From Pelargonium nanum (taxonomy: Eukaryota > Streptophyta > Magnoliopsida > Geraniales > Geraniaceae), in NCBI GenBank assembly GCA_036897485.1, contig JAYMTF010000471.1, forward strand, positions 1 through 35,736: a DNA stretch of 35,736 nt, read 5' to 3'. The notes beneath the pieces were generated by a model that did not search any database, was not told the DNA's origin, and was given only the letters and a program-made list of their open reading frames with translations. Below are positions 20,959-29,282 of the stretch, piece by piece. The translations under genes and the position numbers were made by a program. Position 1 is the stretch's first letter. Each line of letters begins with the position of its first letter.

Positions 20959-23900
20959 CTAAGTATTTACACGATATTTTACCTCTCCCGGAATCCATTT
21001 CTCCTTCATCCAAATACTTGCATCCCCAGAAACATTGTCCCGATGCTGATTATCTCTGCAATAACAGAAACACGGGCCAGATATTATTTTCAGAATAATA
21101 CATGAAATGAGGAAAAATTACAAACATTTGAACTGCTAGATTAGATCTGCAATCATAATTCAATAATTTTTAAGCACATAACATTTTAACTTACGATGAC
21201 TGAATGCTCGTCGGTTGTCCATTTCCATTAGTACCAGAGTTAGGCACATTGGAAAATGCAGACGACATGTTATTACTTGAACCGGGATTTTGGGTTGGCG
21301 CAGCAGAACTAGAAAACGGGTTACCTTTGGCACTTGTCATGCCACTGTTGCCAAAACCTGATACATTGGAGGTGAACGGACTTCCAAATGTCGGGGTATG
21401 ATTCTGGCTGCCAAAGGATCCTACGATCACAAATAACCAGATGTGACGCATAATTATTAAAGAGATGCATATGGAGAGTTGGTAAAACAACTTCGTAATT
21501 GTACCTGAAGTTCCAAAAGGCGAAGAGTTTAGCAATGTAGATGTCTGGTTCGAATTTGAAAAGGAATTTGATTGCCCGAATGCATTAGCTGATGGTGCTT
21601 GCCCAAAAGCATTAGCCGATGGTGCTTGCCCGAATGCATTGGCCGAAGGTGATTGCCCGAATGCATTAGCCGATGGTGCTTGCCCGAATGCATTAGCCAA
21701 TGGTGCTTGCCTGAATGCATTAGCCGATGGTGCTTGCCCGAATGCATTAGCCGATGGTGCTTGTCCAAATGCATTAGCTGATGGTGCTTGTCCAAATGCA
21801 TTAACCGATGGTGCAGAGGATCTAGCAAAAATATAGCCCAATATGAGACCAAAAGTCAAAGCACAAGCATGAAACAAGATCTAAAATATTAAGAAGTTCC
21901 TTCAATAATATCATTGCTGACAGAGAAATGCAAGAAGCAGTTTTTTGTTTAAGGTAGAACTTCAAACCCTGTATTCGAACCCAGTTGGCTAAAACTCGAG
22001 ACTACAGGAGGAGCACTATTTTGAGGAGCAGGCGAGGAAGTATTTGGAGTCGTCCCGGGAAATGGGCTTTGGCTGGCAGGAAGAGCAGAATTTGACCGAA
22101 TTGTATAGGGATTACGGAGAAGGTTCTCGAATTCAATTAATTTGGAACTGAGCATACTTCTTTCTCTCTCAACCTGCAGCAGAATGCACGGACTTGGTAG
22201 CTCAGCAAAGCAATCAATGTTGACCTTTGTATATTAAAATAGCAATTTCTAGAGATTAACTAAAACACATTGTAATTATCTAGGCATGAACCTTAATGTT
22301 TTTTTCCCTATTAAGTTCCATGTGTGTGTCCTGCTGAATGAACACGTACATTGCAGAACTGACTATGATTCCATATCTTAAGAGATTGAAGTATATCATC
22401 AAGGAAACACCTTAGATGATGCTTTTCTAATTACTATGTTAAGAATCTCGTTACCATTTTACACATCTTTTGTGACCTTCCTCAGGTTCTAGAGCCATTA
22501 ACAAAAGTTGTATATATTTCCAAAATAAATAATCGTCGGACTTTCTATCTTTTTTTATTTTATTTTATCAATTATTCCCATTCCCACCCTGCACGTCACT
22601 AGCTAAAATTCATATATTCTAACTAAAATATGTTTTGAAACTGCAAGCAACAAGCATTAGATGAACTTCCGTTTCACCGTTGTGACAAAAATACCTACTT
22701 AGAGAGTTCGCCCTATTTTGGTCATATTAGAGTTGACAAATAGGCCAACGGGCCAGACAAAAATGCAAGTATATTGGGCCATTTTTTGTCAGCCCAGGCC
22801 CCAGGCCCAGTATTATTGGTAGACCTGGCAATTCGGGCCAGGCCAAAAAGCTCACGCTTTCGTATTTTGCAACTTTTTATTGGCAAAATACGTTAGAACT
22901 GACAAAAAGTTGTTCGATGAAACATGTGCATACCCAAGTATAACTATCAGGTCGGGTCAGTGATCGCCCACAGGCTGGAATTGAAATACGCCCACAATTT
23001 TATTGGTCTGGATCAGTAATGGCCCGTGGGCAGTTGGCTCATTTGCCAGCTCTAGGTCGAATAAATTAGGATAAACAAAATTGTTGAGGAGCCACTCGTG
23101 GAGTTAGATTGTCTTACAATAGATTGCATGCTCAACCCCCGCTTTGCTTCATCATAAGCTGCTGCTCGCAATTCTTCGTAGCTAACATCTCCAACAATGT
23201 CACAAGGAGCACTGCAAACAAAAGAAGTCAAAAACCAGTACAACTGAAGAATATACATCTAATAAATGTAAGTTTTTCTTTTTTTTTACAGAATAAACAA
23301 GAATGTGTTTTTATGCACTCGTGCACAGTAGCTGAGGGGGCAAATTTTATTCCACAAATGTTTTCTCACTAAATCCAATGAAAAGCACAGTTGTTCGCAA
23401 CAGCACGTAGAACCCAACTCTAGACTTTATAACATATCTACGAGTGAGAGGGCTAATTAACACGTACTTTTTCCAGTGACCATAGCAAGTAAGCTTCCAA
23501 AGCGGTCTCTCATGCTCAAAATCTTCAGCAATTATCCGTTTACATGCCTCAGGATCCGTGCACCTTCAAACACATCAATCAACATTTAAATAAATGTATA
23601 TTTATGGCGTGATGATGAAAAAAAAGGAACTAGCGAGAACCTAGAAGTGCTATAACAGAAAGAAGAACAGATGAATGAAGTTACATACTTATGATTTGAT
23701 GCTTGGGGCTGATTATCGGGCTGCCGGGCAGAAGGGGCACCACCGTTCGAGGAGCGTGACCATTTGTTTTCAAAAGGCTGTTCCATAAATATTTTATAAT
23801 AGCTTATATAATATATACATCCTTGAGTGTCATACATTACAAGAGAACTTTACGATTTCAGGATAGAGAATAACCTTGAACTGGTTCTGTCTAGATCCGA

Positions 23901-26114
23901 CTTCAGCGGCTCTTGGTTGAGAGTTGTTCTGAACACCAAATCCGAAAGGATTGTGTGTCTGTTGTTGGCGGGAAGCGGTTGCTGTCCCTGAGCCAAAGAC
24001 ATTGGATTTTTGCTGTTGCTGAACCGCATGAACAAACTTACACCTATCACCATACTGACAGCTGGAAAAGAAGCCAACGCAAAAGGTTTAGACTTTAGAA
24101 AACCAATGATAAATCTTCACGGAAGCTGGCAATCAGAAAAACTTAAAGTTAAGCCCAATAGTGACCAGAATCGCTATTTAAGTAGCGATTCACGTTCTGG
24201 AACGGACGTTCAAAATCGTTGAACACTGGTGTTCCAAAACATGAAATTTGCCAATTCGGTTGCTATGTGGTTATACTCAACAAATAATAAATATTTTTCA
24301 ATTACGATTGAAAATAACAAATAATAATTGTAAGTAAAGGTCCACACGTTATACTCGTAAGCCTAGTGCATTATATTGAATACCCTTTGGCCAACTTATA
24401 TTTTATAAGAAATATCGTACAAAATGTTCACACTGGTGTTCCAAAACATGAAATTTGCCAATTCGGTTGCTATATGGTTATACTCAACAAATAATAAATA
24501 TTTTTCAATTATGATTGAAAATAACAAATAATACTTGTAAGTAAAGGTCCACACGTTATACTCGTAAGCCTAGTGCATTATATTGAATACCCTTTGGCTA
24601 ACTTATATTTTATAAGAAATATCATACAAAATGTTACACGTTCCGGATATTTTTTTTGGTTCTAGAGAAGCCTATCCTCGATTTTTGTTCCGCGTGCCGA
24701 AGCGTTCCACGACCCAGGAAACTACCCAAATACATAATTAACCATCAAGAACAATAACTAGGCCTAATGGAAAGACATTAGAAAACATGGAACTACTCAA
24801 AGTTTCTTCACCTATTAAAACAATATCAATTGACATAAAATGACAAATCGGTTATAAAAAGGAGCATACAGACTAGTAAACTAGAGTAATTTTTGAGCCA
24901 GTCGTACCATAATAAGAGCACACAAACAGTTGAAAATTCCCGAGGATGAAAGTGTTATGAAAAAAACAACACCAACCCTACCACAACACAACATTGGAGC
25001 CAATGCCTACCATGACATGTATGATGAGAGAGACAGAAAGTTGGTTTTCAGTTCCTATCCCCCGTAATATAACATAAATTCTGCCAGTATACATAGCTCA
25101 TGCTAACAATTTCCAATTTCTTGCATCTTCTTTTGAGAAACAACACACACCCATATCAATAAACAGACCTATATCGAACCAACTGCAAAAGAACAACCAA
25201 ACAGATTGATACTACCACCAAAAAGAATCCATTAAAGCAAAGAACTCAAACACTAGCTGTAGCGCATGCCACCTATTTTCAGTTCCTTTTAATCTCCCTT
25301 TAATAAACAACACACACCCATATCATTAAACAGAGCTATATCAAACAAATTGCTATCAGAAAACTCCCAAACAGATTGATACCACAACCAAAAAGAACCC
25401 GTTAAAGCAAACAACCCAAAAGCAAGCAGCAGCTGCTGCTCAAGCCACAAATTTTCAATTTTTTTCACGAACAACACATACCCATATCATGAGATAGATG
25501 AAAATCAAACAGATTGCAATGAAAGAGAGACACAAAACAGATAGATACTACCGCCAAAAAGAACCCATTGAAGCAAAGAACACAAGCAGTAGCTGTAGCT
25601 CATGCCACCAATTTTCAAATTTTTTGAGGAACAACACATACCCATATCACAAAACAGATGAAAATCAAACAAATTGCAAAGAAAGAGAGACACAAAACAA
25701 AAGGACACTACAACCAAAATGGACCCATTAAGCAAAGAACACAAGCAGTAGCTGTCATGCCACCATTTTCAATTATTTTGAGTTAAAATCAAACAAATAG
25801 AGGCACAAAACAAATAGATACTATCACCAAAAGAACTCATTAAAGCAAAAAACACAAGCAGTAGCTGTAGCTCAAGCCACCAAATTTTCAATTTTGTAGA
25901 GAAACAACACATACCCATATCACCAAACAATGAAAATCAAACAAATTGCAAAGAAAGAGAGATACAAAAACAGAAAGACACGGCAACCAAAATGGACCCA
26001 TCTGAGCTGAGATCGATAAAATGTAACAAAAATCAAAACAGCGTAACGGAACTGAATCGGAAGCAAATACCTGCCAGCCTGAAAGTTTCTGCACAACGGA
26101 GTTTTTCGTTGCAT
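20959..26114 (-). CDS. CG1: CCCH zinc-finger FG nucleoporin, NUP42/CG1-like
   Basis: Exons in transcript order are 26114-26071, 24061-23875, 23777-23689, 23563-23468, 23211-23118, 22173-21968, 21821-21505, 21420-21195 and 21055-20959, giving about 451 aa. The N-terminal CCCH finger is C8-x7-C16-x5-C22-x3-H26. A plant-specific block follows (CTDPEACKRIIAEDFEHERP, LWKLTCYGHWK, DIVGDVSYEELRAAAYDEAK), then an FG/N/S-rich region with nine 9-residue repeats (242-322), and the C-terminal DASIWMKEKWIPGE. This order matches Arabidopsis zinc finger CCCH protein 16 (At1g75340), the plant CG1 of the nuclear pore's cytoplasmic side, linked to mRNA export. The C-terminus is uncertain: after IPGE either a short VKYRVNT tail follows, or an intron starts at 20982 and the final exon is not visible. 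The 2-kb first intron splits the finger. The gene is head to head with the PPR gene. Confidence 0.87.
21572..21814 (-). repeat. 27-bp minisatellite coding nine FG-type 9-mers
   Basis: Nine in-frame copies of a 27-bp unit encode variants of APSANAFGQ: V for A in the first, FR for FG in the fourth, APL in the fifth, SPS in the seventh. Because the unit is a multiple of three, other frames on both strands are also open, which produces spurious ORFs. Copies differ by only a few bases each, so the expansion is fairly recent. Confidence 0.9.
22728..23054. mobile_element. hAT-like MITE in intron 5 of the CG1-type gene
   Basis: The left end TAGAGTTGACAAATAGGCC and right end GGCTCATTTGCCAGCTCTA are inverted repeats. 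The 8-bp flanks GGTCATAT (22720-22727) and GGTCGAAT (23055-23062) match at 6 of 8, as expected for hAT insertion. A second left-terminus-like sequence, TAGACCTGGCAATTCGGGCC, starts at 22820 inside it, suggesting a nested or rearranged copy. Confidence 0.7.
24168..24191. repeat. Short perfect inverted repeat in CG1-type intron 1
   Basis: GAATCGCTA and TAGCGATTC pair perfectly over 9 bp around a TTTAAG loop. An outer CCAGAA/TTCTGG pair (24165-24170 and about 24195-24200) extends the symmetry with a bulge. It lies just before the 207-bp duplication. It may be a transposon remnant. Confidence 0.5.
24224..24635. repeat. Tandem duplication of a ~207-bp unit in CG1-type intron 1
   Basis: CACTGGTGTTCCAAAACATG starts at 24224 and again at 24431. 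The copies stay nearly identical through CAATTCGGTTGCTAT, TCCACACGTTATACTCG and ATACAAAATGTT, with only a few substitutions over the unit. This is a recent head-to-tail duplication without coding content. Confidence 0.9.
25138..26010. repeat. Array of ~160-bp tandem repeats in CG1-type intron 1
   Basis: ACAACACAyACCCATATCA recurs near 25142, 25308, 25470, 25631 and 25905, with a further unit lacking this start inside 25780-25900. Each unit carries CAAACArATTG, ACCAAAA-GAACCCATTAAAGC and AGCTGTAGCTCATGCCACC in the same order. About 5.5 diverged copies are present. Weak open frames here are by-products of the array. Confidence 0.85.
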
Positions 26115-26365
26115 CTCTCTCTGTTCTTCGCACAAAAACACAAGCGAGAAGTGGAGAACCTGGAAATCATATATACCTGCAGTCGTTACAACAAACGACA
26201 TGTCGTCTGAACTAACCGGCCTTCCCGGTTTATCTTAATTGAACCGGCCATTCCGGTCCAACTTTAAACAGAGCTTGCGATTCAACAAGACAGTCCATAT
26301 TCGTCGCCGCAACAGAACCATCTGTTCATCGAGTGAGCAAAAATCTGAAACCGAAACATTCGACT
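26115..26365. promoter_or_regulatory. Putative bidirectional promoter between CG1-type and PPR genes
   Basis: Only 251 bp separate the two divergent start codons. Visible elements are a perfect 12-bp palindrome ACGACATGTCGT (26195-26206) and two related motifs, AACCGGCCTTCCCGG and GAACCGGCCATTCCGG, at about 26214-26256. No clear TATA box serves the PPR gene. The function is inferred from spacing. Confidence 0.55.
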
Positions 26366-28045
26366 ATGAGACGGTACAGTTCAAATTTTCTTGCAAATTT
26401 CAAGCATTTCGCTCCGATAATCGAATCAATTTGCTCTGTTCCAAAGCTCGAGCCTTTACAAGCAAGCTCCAAATCAGGTAAATTTCAGATTTTGATTCCT
26501 CCCAATTCATGGGTTGCTTCTGTACGGCCATTTTGTTCAAAACTGGACTCAATTGATCGAACCCATGATTTGAATTCCGGTTTTGGTGCTGTTGAGGTCA
26601 AGGGTTTAGATAGTGAAAAGCTTTATAATGCTGTAATGGAGAATTGTCATCCTCATCTTGACATGGAAACAGCTCTTGACCATGTGGGTGCAAATTTGAG
26701 CACCCAATTGGTTCTTGAGGTCCTCCGTCGGCTTCGATTCGAGGAGAGGTTAGCATTTAGGTTTTTCACATGGGTTACTCATCAAGAAAGCTTCACTCAT
26801 GAGGCTTGTGTGTACAATGACATGATTAACATATTGTCTAGTACTAGGTACAAAGTTAGGGAGTTCGGGGTTGTGTGCGATGTCTTGGATTACATGAAGA
26901 GGAACAGCGGGAAGAGAGCTGTTCCTCTCGATGATTTGTTGGAGATTTTGAGGAAATATGCCGATAAGCATTTGACCCATCTTCAGAAATATGTTCCCCC
27001 CGTGAAGAGGTCGAGGTTCAAGAGGCCGGTGGAGATTGACGGGTTGAATGTGTTGCTCGATGCTTTGTGCAAGTGTGGCCTTGTTGATTACGCTGAGACG
27101 TTGTTTGAGAAAGTGAAGAGGTCGAAGGTTAGGCCTGATGCTAGTTGTTATAATACTTTGTTTCTCGGGTGGTGTAGGGTTAGGAATCCGGGGAAGGGAA
27201 TGAGGGTTCTTGAAGAGATGATCGAAATGGGCCATACACCTTATCATTTAACGTATAGTACTGCCATCATTTCGTTCTGCGAAGCGGGGATGATTACGGA
27301 GGCTATCAATTTTTTTGAGTTCATGAGAACCAAAGGCTCGGTCTTTTCTTCTCCTACTGCAAGAAGTTATGCCGCTATGATCGTGGCTTTGATACATAAT
27401 GATAAAATAGAGGAAAGCTTTAAACTTTTAGATGACATGATAAATAGCGGTTGTCTTCCGGATGTTTCCACGTATAATGATATGATAGAAGGCATGTGTA
27501 CAGCGGGAAAACTCGAGGAAGCGTACATGTTCTTGGAAAAGATGGGGAACAAAGGTTTTCCTCCCGATATTGTCACTTTTAACTGTTTTCTCAAGGTCCT
27601 ATGTGCCAATAAAAACAGCGAAGAAGCTCTTAGGCTTTACAGTAGAATGATTGAGGTGGGTTGTGCGCCTAGCGTCCAAACTTTTAATATGCTGATATCG
27701 ATGTTCTTTGAAATGTGTGATCCCGATGGGGCGTTTGAAACTTGGCACGAGATGGGTAAGAGGGGTTGTGCACCGGATATTGATACGTACTGTACGATGA
27801 TTGAAGGGCTTTTTGGGTGCAATAAGACGGAAGACGCCCGTCTTCTCTTGGACGATGTCATGAAATTGGGTATGAAGTTGCCGTATCAGAAGTTTGACTT
27901 GTTTTTAATGCAGCTTTCTGAAGTTGGCGATCTCCAAACCATTTACAGACTTTCGAAACACATGAAGCAGTTTTTTAATCCTACTATGGCAAAACGTTTT
28001 GCGCTGAGCGAGAGGAGGAATAGATTGAGGTTACGAGAGAAATAG
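26366..28045 (+). CDS. P-class pentatricopeptide repeat protein, likely mitochondrial (At1g73400-like)
   Basis: The gene is intronless, 559 aa. I chose the ATG at 26366 because the frame further upstream has no in-frame ATG and the product then starts MRRYSSNFLANFKHF, an Arg/Ser-rich amphipathic leader typical of mitochondrial targeting. From about residue 223 to 520 there are roughly eight 35-residue PPR motifs, for example VRPDASCYNTLFLGWCRV, CLPDVSTYNDMIEGMCTAGK, FPPDIVTFNCFLKVLCANK and CAPDIDTYCTMIEGLF. There is no E, DYW or SMR tail, so it is P-class, a group that binds organelle RNA for stabilisation, processing or translation. The sequence closely resembles my memory of Arabidopsis At1g73400 (568 aa). 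Its RNA target is unknown. It is divergent from the CG1-type gene. Confidence 0.93.
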   Translation: MRRYSSNFLANFKHFAPIIESICSVPKLEPLQASSKSGKFQILIPPNSWVASVRPFCSKLDSIDRTHDLNSGFGAVEVKGLDSEKLYNAVMENCHPHLDMETALDHVGANLSTQLVLEVLRRLRFEERLAFRFFTWVTHQESFTHEACVYNDMINILSSTRYKVREFGVVCDVLDYMKRNSGKRAVPLDDLLEILRKYADKHLTHLQKYVPPVKRSRFKRPVEIDGLNVLLDALCKCGLVDYAETLFEKVKRSKVRPDASCYNTLFLGWCRVRNPGKGMRVLEEMIEMGHTPYHLTYSTAIISFCEAGMITEAINFFEFMRTKGSVFSSPTARSYAAMIVALIHNDKIEESFKLLDDMINSGCLPDVSTYNDMIEGMCTAGKLEEAYMFLEKMGNKGFPPDIVTFNCFLKVLCANKNSEEALRLYSRMIEVGCAPSVQTFNMLISMFFEMCDPDGAFETWHEMGKRGCAPDIDTYCTMIEGLFGCNKTEDARLLLDDVMKLGMKLPYQKFDLFLMQLSEVGDLQTIYRLSKHMKQFFNPTMAKRFALSERRNRLRLREK

Positions 28046-29130
28046 ATTTGAGTTTACGAGGGAAGTAGAGTAGTAGTAGCAGCTGCATAAAAGCTTATTA
28101 ATGGACAAAGATAGCAATGCAAGAATCGCGTGGCTGTCTATGTGATCTGGATTTGTGGAGTTGTAAACGATCCTCTGATCAAGTAAGCCACATCGTTTCT
28201 GTTATAGTTTAAAGAAAATGTTTGATTAACTGTCTTCATCATATATCACAAGTGTTTATATCCAAATCTTCTTTCAGGATCGTGGTGTACTGAAAAATAT
28301 GGCCCCGTGCACGCGTTTCTTATATTTTGATGTGGATGCAATGAGTCGAGGAGCTGTGTTGGGGTTGAAAGATTTTGGTGTGTAGCAGTTTTGAGGCCTT
28401 GCATATCCTTGCAAGTGTTTCTCCGATTCGGGATTCGGGATTCGGGATTATGTTTCTTCTTTCCCGATGATTTATTGCGTGCGTGCAAAGACTTACCTTG
28501 CCAATGTCAATAACTTGAGATGATTCATTGTTGAAAACATGCATTTATGGCTATAATATTAGTTTGCTCAAAGTCTTGAACGACAGAGCTGTGTTTCTAT
28601 TTTACATCAAATGCAAGTTTGTAAAGCTCTCAGCAATGTGACTGATTGTACCATTTTGGCACAATGATATACATTCATGATACAGTTTGTGTTTGCTTCG
28701 GGTTGAAAGTTTAGTATTCTACTTAATGGATTAGCCCAAAAATGACGTGATTATTAGACGGGTTGATATATAAGACATGAATGCAACCCATTATGAGGGG
28801 GTTGATGCGGCACGACACACTCAACCCGTTTAAATAATTGAGTTAAAAATTACACAAGCGTTTTAAACACTTAGGATTCATTTTGAGGTCTTGAGTTCGA
28901 GCCTTTTTACCAACGGTATGAGGTCGTAAACGAAGAGCTACCCTCTCCATATACACACACTAAAAACAAGAAAATTAAATTTTAGAAATGATATAAGCCC
29001 ATTAATTAACAAATAGGCCCAATATCCTTAAAATAACAGGCCCAATAAAAGCCCAGTGGGCCAACAATTTGCACCTTCATGGAGAGGCCCATACTGTAAC
29101 GGTCCATTAACGAACTCGTCGATGCAATGA
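28046..29130. other. PPR trailer and intergenic spacer
   Basis: The trailer of the PPR gene is followed by repeat-like sequence. It includes a SINE fragment at 28880-28926 and a doubled GATTCGGGATTCGGGATT near 28427-28447. No further gene is seen before the DPB2 promoter. Confidence 0.5.
28880..28926 (+). mobile_element. SINE internal fragment
   Basis: TTTGAGGTCTTGAGTTCGAGCC followed by ACCAACGGTATGAGGT matches the B-box region of the SINE at 3628-3807 (CTGAGGTCTTAAGTTCGAGCC, GACGGTATGGGGT). Both ends are missing or too diverged to place. Confidence 0.6.
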
Positions 29131-29135
29131 TATGG

Positions 29136-29193
29136 TTAGGGTTTCACAAACCCAATTTTCCCGCCGTTTCAAGCCACAACGTTCCCGCCAAAA
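29136..29193 (+). promoter_or_regulatory. DPB2: Telo-box and two E2F-like sites upstream of DPB2
   Basis: TTAGGGTTT (29136-29144) is a telo-box. TTTTCCCGCC (29156-29165) and TTCCCGCCAAAA (29182-29193) match the E2F/DP consensus TTTSSCGC/TTCCCGCC. They lie 90-147 bp before the ATG. This is the usual architecture of plant S-phase genes and fits a replicative polymerase subunit. A (GA)n run at 29265-29282 abuts the ATG and could bind GAGA-binding BPC factors. Confidence 0.7.
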
Positions 29194-29282
29194 TCCACAG
29201 TCGCATCCACCATTTTCGATCCCAAGCAAAAGCTCCAAACTGAACTCAGTCACAGATCTCAGACAGAGAGAGAGAGAGAGAG

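Noticed and set aside
21639-21836. Plus-strand open frame of repeated ACPNALADG units
   Set aside because: It is the antisense shadow of the 27-bp minisatellite in the nucleoporin exon; any frame across a 27-bp repeat without stops stays open.
24224-24635. Possible LTR pair
   Set aside because: The copies abut directly with no internal region, and lack TG...CA ends or primer-binding sites, so this is a tandem duplication.
25289-26201. Several minus- and plus-strand ORFs of 60-93 codons
   Set aside because: They arise from the ~160-bp tandem array in the nucleoporin intron and have no consistent protein-like pattern. Only the short segment holding MQRKTPLCRNFQAG is a true exon.
26333-26365. 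Eleven-codon N-terminal extension of the PPR frame
   Set aside because: It begins at GTG, not ATG; the first in-frame ATG is 26366 and gives a better targeting leader.
26750-27247. 165-codon minus-strand ORF
   Set aside because: It is antisense to the PPR coding sequence and has no independent motif.
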